Origin: Chania multitudinisentens RB-25 | Lineage (GTDB): Bacteria > Pseudomonadota > Gammaproteobacteria > Enterobacterales > Enterobacteriaceae | Direction: 5' to 3' | Assembly: GCF_000520015.2 (NCBI RefSeq) | Contig: NZ_CP007044.2 | Span: forward strand, 4,526,001-4,590,000 | DNA length: 64,000 nt | Shown: positions 43,505 to 51,024 of the stretch, one piece after another | Layout of the letters: every line of letters begins with the position of its first letter | How positions within the stretch are numbered: position 1 is the first letter of the stretch | Translations under genes and position numbers: made by a program | Notes under the pieces: model-generated | Told to the model about the DNA's origin: nothing | The model's database searches: none | Seen by the model: only the letters and a program-made list of their open reading frames with translations

Positions 43505-44866
43505 ATGGAAAAAATAAGCACCATGAGCAATGGAAAGAAACTGGAGGACAGTTATTCCGTTCCTATCCACCCGATGCCCTCTGACGGAATAATAGTACGT
43601 TCGGCAAGAATTAAAAAAATTCAGACCACTGCGATGATTCTTTTATTTTTTGCCGCCGTCATTAATTTTCTCGATCGCAGTTCCCTTTCCGTAGCAAACT
43701 CCACGATTCGCGAAGAAATGGGGCTAAGCGGCACGGAAATCGGCCTGTTGCTCTCGGCTTTTTCACTGGCTTATGGCATTGCGCAACTGCCCTGTGGGCC
43801 ATTGTTAGACCGCAAAGGGCCACGCCTTATGCTTGGTTTGGGGATGTTCGTCTGGTCGCTGTTCCAAACCGTTTCTGGGATGATCCACAATTTTACCCAG
43901 TTTATTTGGGTGCGTATCGGCCTGGGCATCGGCGAAGCCCCCATGAACCCGTGCGGCGTAAAAGTCATTAACGACTGGTTCAACATTAAAGATCGCGGCA
44001 TGCCGATGGGAATTTTTAACTCGGCCTCTACCATCGGATTAGCCATCAGCCCGCCGATCCTTACCGCGATGATGTTGCTGCTCGGCTGGCGCGGCATGTT
44101 CATCACCATTGGTCTGCTGGGGATTGCGCTATCCATCGGCTGGTACATGCTGTACCGCAACCGCGAAGACATCAATCTGACTGAACAGGAACAAAACTAT
44201 CTTAATGCGGGCAGCGTCAGCGCAGGCCGTGAGCCGATGAACTTCAAAGAGTGGCGCTCCCTGTTCAGGAACCGCACCATGTGGGGGATGATGATTGGTT
44301 TTAGCGGCATCAACTATACCGCCTGGCTGTATCTTGCCTGGTTACCGGGTTATCTACAGACCACTTATCATCTGGATCTAAAAAGCACCGGGATGCTGGC
44401 GGCAATCCCATTCCTGTTTGGCGCAGCGGGTATGCTCTCTAACGGGTTTGTCACCGATTTCCTGGTGCGCCGTGGCATGGCCCCGCTCAAAAGCCGCAAG
44501 ATCTGCATCGTCGCCGGCATGTTCCTGTCCGCTGCCTTTACCTATGTTGTGGCTCAGGCGACCACCACCACCAGCGCCGTCGCGTTGATCAGTATGGCGC
44601 TGTTTTGCATCCACTTTGCCGGAACCTCCTGCTGGGGGCTGATCCACGTGGCGGTCACTTCACGTATGACCGCTTCGGTGGGCAGCATCCAGAACTTTGC
44701 CAGCTTTGTGTTTGCCTCATTCGCCCCAGTGGTCACCGGCTGGATACTGGATACCACCAACTCGTTCAGCCTGGCCCTGACTATCTGTTCCTGCGTAACC
44801 ATTATCGGGGCGCTTTCGTATGTGTTTATTGTCAAACAGCCGATCACTGACCAGGCAGCCAGATAA
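43505..44866 (+). CDS. lgoT: L-galactonate MFS transporter
   Basis: A 453-aa anion:cation symporter of the ACS (DgoT/GudP-like) family, 12 membrane helices. Typical motifs: FAAVINFLDRSSLSVAN at helix 1, GIAQLPCGPLLDRKGPR between helices 2 and 3, GIGEAPMNPCGVKVINDWF at helix 4/5. The order matches E. coli lgoT (yjjL), which imports L-galactonate. The ATG at 43505 has GGAG 8 bp upstream, so the ORF start at 43481 is not used. Confidence 0.9.
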   Translation: MEKISTMSNGKKLEDSYSVPIHPMPSDGIIVRSARIKKIQTTAMILLFFAAVINFLDRSSLSVANSTIREEMGLSGTEIGLLLSAFSLAYGIAQLPCGPLLDRKGPRLMLGLGMFVWSLFQTVSGMIHNFTQFIWVRIGLGIGEAPMNPCGVKVINDWFNIKDRGMPMGIFNSASTIGLAISPPILTAMMLLLGWRGMFITIGLLGIALSIGWYMLYRNREDINLTEQEQNYLNAGSVSAGREPMNFKEWRSLFRNRTMWGMMIGFSGINYTAWLYLAWLPGYLQTTYHLDLKSTGMLAAIPFLFGAAGMLSNGFVTDFLVRRGMAPLKSRKICIVAGMFLSAAFTYVVAQATTTTSAVALISMALFCIHFAGTSCWGLIHVAVTSRMTASVGSIQNFASFVFASFAPVVTGWILDTTNSFSLALTICSCVTIIGALSYVFIVKQPITDQAAR

Positions 44867-44930
44867 AGTCATTGCCCTCTTTGCTGAGTAAATCTGTTTG
44901 CCGCAGGCTCACTGCTCCCGCGGCAATCTA

Positions 44931-44951
44931 AACGGGCCTTTCAGGCCCGTT
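44931..44951 (+). terminator. Hairpin downstream of lgoT
   Basis: Perfect 8-bp stem AACGGGCC / GGCCCGTT with a TTTCA loop, 64 bp past the lgoT stop and just before the convergent pseudogene. No T run follows, so termination strength is uncertain. Confidence 0.55.
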
Positions 44952-44959
44952 GCCAATCA

Positions 44960-45306
44960 TCAGAAGCGGATTGTTTCTGCCGGAACGGCGCGGATCGGAA
45001 TGCCAAAACTGTGAATATTCGACAGTGTGGCGTTGTGATGGGCGCGGATTTGCAACCCGCTGGCGTGGTTTTTTCTACCCGGTGATCGCTGGCTTTCACC
45101 TGTAAATCAGGGTGGATCTGCCATGCGTCACTGCCATGCAGCAGTTCGTCGTGGGCAGTTTGGTGCTGAATAAATATCACCGGCACCCCAGCCTGCCGAG
45201 CACGTTCGCTCAGTTGGTTAATTCTCGCTATCACCGCATCGGCTTCTGCCGGTGGGGGTACAAATAATCCTTTCTGCACATCAATAATCAACAACGCTGA
45301 CTTCAT
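44960..45306 (-). pseudogene. Isochorismatase-like cysteine hydrolase, internally deleted
   Basis: The first 80 or so codons are a good cysteine hydrolase (isochorismatase family) start: MKSALLIIDVQKGLF, then GVPVIFIQHQ and VEKTTPA. The frame then breaks. The normal C-terminus, GLQIRAHHNATLSNIHSFGI and on to PAETIRF with its own TGA at 44960-44962, follows in another frame. The middle part with the catalytic cysteine (about 60 residues in intact relatives) is missing. One deletion joining the two ends explains both loss and frameshift. The ORF as read through runs to 44941 but would give a meaningless tail. Confidence 0.82.
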
Positions 45307-45331
45307 GACAATCCCCATTAGTTTAGTACCT

Positions 45332-45390
45332 GGCTGTGTCCCTTAATTGATCGTGGTGCTGGCACTCACGTGCAATTAAGGGATACAGCC
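45332..45390. repeat. 59-bp near-perfect palindrome (possible MITE or IS-end relic)
   Basis: GGCTGTGTCCCTTAATTG (45332-45349) and CAATTAAGGGATACAGCC (45373-45390) are reverse complements at 17 of 18 positions. The 23 bp between them are themselves partly symmetrical (GTGCTGGCAC, CACGTG). The repeat is too long and has no T run for a simple terminator. It looks like the fused ends of a lost insertion sequence or a tiny non-autonomous element, lying 26 bp upstream of the broken hydrolase gene. Confidence 0.62.
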
Positions 45391-45427
45391 TAATACTATT
45401 GCAGATTAGGGTCGACCGGAAAAACAA

Positions 45428-45454
45428 AAGCCACCGGCACCCATGCGGTGGCTT
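45428..45454 (-). terminator. Terminator of the suppressor-of-fused gene
   Basis: On the minus strand AAGCCACCG and CGGTGGCTT form a 9-bp perfect stem with a 9-nt loop, followed by TTGTTTTT. It lies 28 bp past the stop of the SUFU-domain gene. Confidence 0.82.
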
Positions 45455-45481
45455 ATCAGAGGATTGCAGCGCTTCAGGCGT

Positions 45482-46585
45482 TCACGCCAACGGCTGGCGT
45501 GGGCGGAAAACGTGGTCAACACCTTGCTCACGCAGCTTGTTTACCAGATCGTGGCCGCCGTGCGGTGCCGCCTGCGCCCGTTCACGTTCAGCCCCAAACA
45601 CCGGGCTGGCCCAAAAAAGGTTCACCGGATCGCCATACTGCTGCGGTAAATTCAAACGGCCTTGCTCAGGGTAAAACGAGGAAGAAAGCACATAGCCTGC
45701 ATAACCTTGCGGAACCGCTTCCGACTCCAGCGAATGCCCTTCACCAAACCAGGTGATTCTCGCCCAAGGTACATGGACAAACCCGGCTAATGCACTGGCC
45801 ATCTGAATTGCACTTTCTTCGCTCATGTATTGCCCATCAATGGCAATGCCCATTTCCATGCGGCGATACTGCGCGGCATCGTCGTTAAACAGGATCTCGA
45901 CCCACGGCATTGGCCGGATACTGGCCCCTATCGTCAGAAAATAGTAAACACCATCGCTCTGATGCTGGGTAATAGCCATTGGCGGCCATTTGCCCTGATC
46001 GATAGCATAATATTTCACCATGGGGCCAAAATGTTGTTCGTAACAGGCTTGATAATCACTGCGCATTTTCGGCCACGGATTGCCCTCCTCACGCTGCCAA
46101 CTGCGCCAGAATTGCCGGGTATGTTCCGCCAGCGCATATTGGCTATTGGTAGAAGCGGAACCCAGTGGCCAAACCAGCGAGCTTTCTTTAATACAGCTGG
46201 CGGAATAACATACCGAGTGTTCGATATACAAACTCCAGCCGGGGATCACCGCCAGCAATTGGCCGTCATACCATAAAGCCGCTCCATCATCACTTTCTGC
46301 CCAAATCACCGCTAGCCCTTCCGGGTTCAGCGGTGCTTCTCCTGCCAGATTGCGGCAATACTCGGCGGCCAGCATTGGCGGTTGCCCGGCCTCCATCGCC
46401 GCGCGATCCTCCTGTAACGGTGCGCTGCCCAGGTTACGCAGCCAGCAGGCCCGCACTTGAAAACGCTCACTGTATTCTTCCGTGGGGTAAATATAAAAGT
46501 AAGCAGCACGACTATCTTGCTGAACCACCGCGACCAGTGTCTGGTTCTCATTACTTGTTTCAATAAGTAGGGTTGACTCGTTCAT
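45482..46585 (-). CDS. Suppressor-of-fused (SUFU) domain protein
   Basis: A 367-aa cytoplasmic protein. It has no signal peptide or membrane segment. The C-terminal half looks like the SUFU domain: YYFLTIGASIRPMPWVEIL, then FVHVPWARITWFGEGHSL and LSSSFYPEQGRLNLPQQYGDPVNLFWASPVFGAE. In bacteria this domain is often an immunity protein in polymorphic toxin and contact-dependent loci. No toxin gene is seen beside it here, so either the partner is elsewhere or the gene has another role. A clear terminator follows it. Confidence 0.72.
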   Translation of the reverse strand: MNESTLLIETSNENQTLVAVVQQDSRAAYFYIYPTEEYSERFQVRACWLRNLGSAPLQEDRAAMEAGQPPMLAAEYCRNLAGEAPLNPEGLAVIWAESDDGAALWYDGQLLAVIPGWSLYIEHSVCYSASCIKESSLVWPLGSASTNSQYALAEHTRQFWRSWQREEGNPWPKMRSDYQACYEQHFGPMVKYYAIDQGKWPPMAITQHQSDGVYYFLTIGASIRPMPWVEILFNDDAAQYRRMEMGIAIDGQYMSEESAIQMASALAGFVHVPWARITWFGEGHSLESEAVPQGYAGYVLSSSFYPEQGRLNLPQQYGDPVNLFWASPVFGAERERAQAAPHGGHDLVNKLREQGVDHVFRPRQPLA

Positions 46586-46740
46586 ATCACCTCAATCGAG
46601 TTACAGCGCAGAAGCGTGCTGCGCACTAAAGTAGTACCCAGTGTAAAACGCACCAATCACCAAGAGTATGCATGATCGTCTCAAAATCACGGTATTCGGT
46701 TAAACACAGGTTGTTTTGCCGTCATAAATGATGGCTGCTT

Positions 46741-48045
46741 TCACCCCATCCAACCCAACAATCTGAACCACAGATAATCTAGCGGCACCAGCAACCCAAA
46801 GCTCAGTGCCGCCAACAATAAACACAGTTTCAACCCTTCGCGCAGTGGAACATTCCCCATCCCCATCGCCACCACGATAGGTGATGCCTGATACGGCAGC
46901 AGCGGCGTTGCATAACCGATCACCTGCGTCATCAGCACCGTTATCAACGGCAGGCCACTGCTATCCGCCAGTATTTGCGCCAATGGCGTGAACAGGGCAG
47001 GCACCCCGTTAGCCGTCACGACAAAATTCAGCAATGCCGTTATGCCAATCAGTGAAGCAAAAGCGATAAATGGCCGATCCGGATTTTGTGGCATCACCTT
47101 CACTAAAGCATCCCCCAGCCAGTTTCCCAACCCGGAATGGCTGACCAGCGCCGTCAGCCCGAGGATACCAGCGATATAAATACAGGTGCGTATATTTACC
47201 CCGGCAGCAAATTGTTCCCCCGTCAGAAAACCAACGCGCGGCAAGAGGCAAAAACAGGCGGCAGCTAAACCCACCCAGGCTGGAGCAATCCCATGCCAGC
47301 TATCGGTGATCCACAGTAATACCGTGGTAAACAGCAAAATGATTAACCGCCATTCCGCCATGCTGAGCGCCACCTGCCCAGATATTTTTTCTACTTTTTG
47401 GGGCGTCGCACGAAACAGCCAGCAGATACAGAGCGTGAGCAACACGCCCTTTGCCACGCCAAGGATTGGCGCATGCAGTAACAGGTAAGCAATATAGGTG
47501 AAGTGAATACCGAACGTGCTTTCGGCGGCCCCACTCATCACCAGATTGGGCATATTGGCTGGCAAAATACTGGCAGACAGTTGGAAAGTGCCAAAACCCA
47601 CCGCCAGTGCCAGGCCGATACGGCCACGTGAGCCCGCCGCCAACCCGGCACGCTCCGCTAACACCATGATGATCGGCATCAACAGGGTAATACGGCCCAT
47701 ATTCGATGGCATGACAAACGCCAGCGCATAGCTGATAGCCACCACGCCCCCCACCAACCGCAGCCAAGAACTGGCCAGATACGGGAGAAGCCGATTAGCA
47801 AGCCGGTCAGCCAGCCCCGTAGCCCGAATGGCCGCGCCCAAGACAAAACCGCTCAGCACCAACCAAAAAGCCGATGAAGCAAAACCAGAGAACACCACAC
47901 CAGCAGGTGCCAATTGCAGTATCATCACTGTGGCAAAAAACAGCAAAGCAACCAGGTATTCCGGCAAACGGGATGTCGCCCACAACGCGATCACCACCAA
48001 AGTGATCAACGCAGAAATACCCATCGGATGCCACATCATGTCCAT
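46741..48045 (-). CDS. SLC13/DASS-family permease
   Basis: A 434-aa inner membrane protein with about 11 hydrophobic segments, of the divalent anion:Na+ symporter / ArsB-NhaD type superfamily. The typical repeat motif around FVMPSNMGRITLLMPII (first) and VTANGVPALFTPLAQIL (second) resembles the S-N-T/P clusters of SLC13 carriers. Substrates in the family are dicarboxylates, citrate, sulfate or tungstate; none can be picked here. Single gene, with its start about 400 bp from the divergent RIO kinase gene. Confidence 0.8.
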   Translation of the reverse strand: MDMMWHPMGISALITLVVIALWATSRLPEYLVALLFFATVMILQLAPAGVVFSGFASSAFWLVLSGFVLGAAIRATGLADRLANRLLPYLASSWLRLVGGVVAISYALAFVMPSNMGRITLLMPIIMVLAERAGLAAGSRGRIGLALAVGFGTFQLSASILPANMPNLVMSGAAESTFGIHFTYIAYLLLHAPILGVAKGVLLTLCICWLFRATPQKVEKISGQVALSMAEWRLIILLFTTVLLWITDSWHGIAPAWVGLAAACFCLLPRVGFLTGEQFAAGVNIRTCIYIAGILGLTALVSHSGLGNWLGDALVKVMPQNPDRPFIAFASLIGITALLNFVVTANGVPALFTPLAQILADSSGLPLITVLMTQVIGYATPLLPYQASPIVVAMGMGNVPLREGLKLCLLLAALSFGLLVPLDYLWFRLLGWMG

Positions 48046-48450
48046 TACCTTTTTGTTAAAAAAGGTATTTAAACATAAAAAACAGAGCTAAATAGTGAAA
48101 TTGTTCCCTATTCACGGACCATCCTGAACAGTTACCGCTTAATTTTGCAAAAGAACAATCGGTGATATTGCCGCAAGATAATCGGGCCAAAAGCGGTAAA
48201 GCGATCACACTGGGTGAAAATTTTGCGCATAAATCCTAGTGCGGCTTCCTCAGCAACCGCCAGGAAGCTATCATGGCCGACAAGCACAGTAATGTGCGCT
48301 TCCCACTCAATAGAGTGACTGTCATAACATCGGCCAGTATGGTGGTGTACCACGCCAGCGGTAAAACTAACGTTGGCCTTTCTGGTCTAAATTTACGGTA
48401 TCAGCATATGCAAACATTCACACCAGAGCCTAAATAGGGTACAAGGCTGC
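48046..48450. other. SLC13/RIO kinase spacer with possible gene relic
   Basis: This 405-bp divergent spacer has one suggestive minus-strand frame, about 48132-48353. It encodes a peptide (VVHHHTGRCYDSHSIEWEAH, later LAVAEEAALGFMRKIF) that continues upstream without a stop to about 48388. It has only GTG starts and no clear ribosome binding site. The composition looks like real protein, but I do not recognise it, so it may be a decayed gene or chance. The rest shows nothing I can name. Confidence 0.25.
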
Positions 48451-49299
48451 ATGAAAATTCCAAAACGACTCCAGCCATTGGTAGATGATGGTTTAATCGA
48501 CGATGTTATCCGTCGTTTAAAAAGTGGCAAAGAAGCCGACGTGTTTATCGTGCGCTGCGGTGACGAGATCCGCTGCGCCAAAGTGTATAAAGAAGCCGAA
48601 AAGCGCAATTTCAAACAAGCCGTGCATTACCAGGAAGGCCGTAAAGTACGTAACAGCCGTGATGCGCGTGCCATGAACAAAGGTTCCAAGTTTGGCCGCC
48701 AGCAGCAGGAGGAAGCCTGGCAAAATACCGAAGTCGATGCCCTCTACCTGCTGGCTAAAGCGGGCGTGCGCGTGCCACAGCCGGACATCTGCCTGGATGG
48801 CGTGTTGCTGATGGAACTGATCACCGACGAAGAGGGTTTGGTTGCCCCACGTCTGAGCGACATCACCTTAACACCGGAACAGGCACGCCACGATCATGCG
48901 CTGATGATGAATTATGCGGTACGCATGTTATGCGCTGGCCTGGTGCATGGCGATCTCTCGGAGTTCAACGTGCTGATGGATAAAGACGGGCCAGTGATTA
49001 TCGATCTGCCCCAGGTGGTGGATGCGGCGGCCAACAACCACGCTAAAAGCATGTTCACACGCGATATCAATAACATGACTCAGTATTACGGCCAATATGC
49101 ACCGGAACTGCTTGGCAGCAAGTACGCCAAAGAGATTTGGGCGCTGTATCAGGAAGGTAATCTGACGCCAGACACCCCGCTGACCGGCAAGTTTACCGAA
49201 AGCCATAAACGCGCTGATGTCAGCTCCGTTCTGGACGAAATCCAGGCAGCCCGTGATGAACACCAGCGCCAGTTGCTGGCACGTAACCAAGAAGAATAA
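48451..49299 (+). CDS. RIO-family serine protein kinase
   Basis: A 282-aa atypical protein kinase of the RIO family. The ATP-site lysine is in EIRCAKVYKEA (residue 44), the catalytic loop is LVHGDLSEFNVLM with Asp and Asn, and the metal-binding Asp is in VIIDLPQ. The N-terminus lacks the winged helix of RIO2, matching RIO1-like bacterial kinases. Bacterial substrates are not established. A good terminator follows directly. Confidence 0.88.
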   Translation: MKIPKRLQPLVDDGLIDDVIRRLKSGKEADVFIVRCGDEIRCAKVYKEAEKRNFKQAVHYQEGRKVRNSRDARAMNKGSKFGRQQQEEAWQNTEVDALYLLAKAGVRVPQPDICLDGVLLMELITDEEGLVAPRLSDITLTPEQARHDHALMMNYAVRMLCAGLVHGDLSEFNVLMDKDGPVIIDLPQVVDAAANNHAKSMFTRDINNMTQYYGQYAPELLGSKYAKEIWALYQEGNLTPDTPLTGKFTESHKRADVSSVLDEIQAARDEHQRQLLARNQEE

Positions 49300-49306
49300 T
49301 TGTTGC

Positions 49307-49330
49307 TCCCCCGGCAGTATAACCGGGGGA
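49307..49330 (+). terminator. Terminator of the RIO kinase gene
   Basis: Perfect 8-bp stem TCCCCCGG / CCGGGGGA with an 8-nt loop, 8 bp after the stop, followed by ATTTGGG; the T run is short. Confidence 0.72.
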
Positions 49331-49480
49331 ATTTGGGCTGGTAACGTTACAACCAATGTCTGACCCGCTGGCAAAATGCGCCCTAATCAGAGCCAAAACG
49401 TGTGTGAAGAAAGGCTTCCTGACGTGGGTTTTATATCCTGTGCAGATAGGCAAAAACAGTAATCACCCCAAAACACCCAC

Positions 49481-49954
49481 TCACACGGATAGTTTTTTAA
49501 TGGGATATGTCACAAGTGGTTTTATTTCTTTCAGCACAAACATACTCTGCATTTCTTTAATGCCGGGAAGTCTGCGAACAACTGACATAGCAAAATCCGC
49601 ATAAGAATCGAGATCCAGCGATACAACCTGTAAAAGGAAATCGGCATCACCACCGATACTGTAACAGGCCACAACATCTTCAAGAGCAGTAACCTCTTCC
49701 TCGAATTTTTTCGCTTCTGCTTCACTATGGCTGTCAATGGTAACTCGAATGAAAACCATCACCCCCAGACCGATTTTTTTGCGATTCAGTACAGCTCTAT
49801 ACCCTTGAATAACCTCATTTTCTTCAAGTTTTCGCACTTTGCGCCAACAAGGTGACGCCGACATCCCAATCTTTTCAGCAAGTACCTGATTCGTCACCCG
49901 GGCATCATCTTGCAAAAGTTTCAGGATCTTCATATCTGTTAAACTTAGAGCCAT
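49481..49954 (-). CDS. Lrp/AsnC-family regulator of the adjacent cluster
   Basis: A 157-aa Lrp/AsnC regulator. The HTH is residues about 5-60 (LTDMKILKLLQDDARVTNQV, SASPCWRKVRKLEENEVI). The RAM ligand-binding domain follows (FIRVTIDSHSEAEAKKFEEE, CYSIGGDADFLLQVV). Lrp-type proteins bind small molecules, commonly amino acids. It is divergent from an AT-rich cluster that ends with an amino-acid exporter gene, which makes product sensing and control of that cluster a natural role, though inferred. Confidence 0.87.
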   Translation of the reverse strand: MALSLTDMKILKLLQDDARVTNQVLAEKIGMSASPCWRKVRKLEENEVIQGYRAVLNRKKIGLGVMVFIRVTIDSHSEAEAKKFEEEVTALEDVVACYSIGGDADFLLQVVSLDLDSYADFAMSVVRRLPGIKEMQSMFVLKEIKPLVTYPIKKLSV

Positions 49955-50117
49955 TCGGGTAACTTCCTTTCTATTTGGTCACATTATTGGGTGATTTTTT
50001 CTGATCGATGCTTCATAAGCAAGCGATTTAGGTAACAAATTTCCACTCAATTACTGCATAATACATTTCATAAATTAATCATATGCTGAATTCTGGTGTA
50101 AGGAAGCTGAATCTTAT
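49955..50117. promoter_or_regulatory. Divergent promoter between the Lrp gene and the cluster
   Basis: A 163-bp AT-rich spacer. It holds several A/T-rich palindromic bits (for example the stretch around 50065-50085, ATTTCATAAATTAATCAT) suited to Lrp-type binding and one likely -10 (TATAAT-like CATAAT near 50059). AAGGAA precedes the first cluster gene. Precise sites cannot be fixed by eye. Confidence 0.4.
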
Positions 50118-50474
50118 ATGTTGATGCATATCGTCTTATTTACTTTCAAAGCCCCTTGGAGCTGGGCTTCTCTTGAGGCCATAGATGCTGAAAGATCAAC
50201 AAGAGCTCACCCCAATCACATTGAAGAAATTAAAGGATGGACCTGTGGCAGAAATATAACACGCCGCAATATTGCCGCTGACTTCGTTGTTATTGGGCTG
50301 TTTGAAAATAGAGAAACTCTTGATGCTTATATTGAACATCCCAATCACCAGATTGGTGTGGCAAAATGGAGAGCGATTGCCGATTGGACCATAGCAGACA
50401 TTGAGCTCACTAGCGACTTTACGCTGAATAACGGATTGCTTTCTGTATTACAGAATATTAATACCGACTTGTAA
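50118..50474 (+). CDS. Dabb (A/B-barrel) domain protein
   Basis: A 118-aa stress-responsive A/B-barrel (Dabb) protein. The pattern MHIVLFTFKAPWSWASLEAI, then GWTCGRNITRRNIAADFVVI and LDAYIEHPNHQ matches the family. Members are small dimeric ferredoxin-like barrels, some of them enzymes for cyclisation or decarboxylation. Possible ATGs are 50118 and 50124. First gene of the cluster, 30 bp before the DUF2000 gene. The reaction is not known. Confidence 0.8.
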   Translation: MLMHIVLFTFKAPWSWASLEAIDAERSTRAHPNHIEEIKGWTCGRNITRRNIAADFVVIGLFENRETLDAYIEHPNHQIGVAKWRAIADWTIADIELTSDFTLNNGLLSVLQNINTDL

Positions 50475-50504
50475 ATTTATCATATCTATCATCAAGGACT
50501 GAAT

Positions 50505-50927
50505 ATGAAATTCGATGCCAGCCGACACCGCTGTACGATTGTTATCGATAAAGATTTACCCGCGGGCCTTGCTATAAATGCAGCAAGCGTAATTGGGATT
50601 AGTTTTGGTCGAACAACAGAAAACCTCGTAGGTCCAGATATGCAGAGCCTTGATGCAGTAAATTACCCTGGTGTAATTTACAGCCCTCTTCCCGTTTTAT
50701 TGGCATCAGGTGAATATATCCATGAGTTACAAGCGATAGCTGAAGCCGATGACGAAATATATATCATGCCTTTTAGCGCCTTGGCTCAATCGTGTAAAAC
50801 CTATGATGAGTATGGCGAAAGAATATCATCAGTAAACAGTGAACATATCGAATTGGTGGCCGTGGGGCTAATTGGGCCAAAAAAGAAAATAACTAAACTA
50901 ACGGGTAATCTATCGCTCTATAAGTAG
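50505..50927 (+). CDS. DUF2000 family protein
   Basis: A 140-aa protein of the DUF2000 family. Typical start: RCTIVIDKDLPAGLAINAAS followed by VIGISFGR, then SPLPVLLASGEYIHEL and VAVGLIGPKKKITKLTGNL. The family has a peptidyl-tRNA hydrolase 2-like fold; function is not established. Ribosome binding site AAGGA lies before the ATG. In this cluster a role on an aminoacyl- or amino-acid-like intermediate is only a guess. Confidence 0.78.
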   Translation: MKFDASRHRCTIVIDKDLPAGLAINAASVIGISFGRTTENLVGPDMQSLDAVNYPGVIYSPLPVLLASGEYIHELQAIAEADDEIYIMPFSALAQSCKTYDEYGERISSVNSEHIELVAVGLIGPKKKITKLTGNLSLYK

Positions 50928-51024
50928 TTTAATTCAAGATTAATGACTCTCATTAATTGGCTAGAATCAAAGTGTACACTGCATTTCAATTTATGAAAGT
51001 CCTATATATTTTAAGGAAAGCAAT

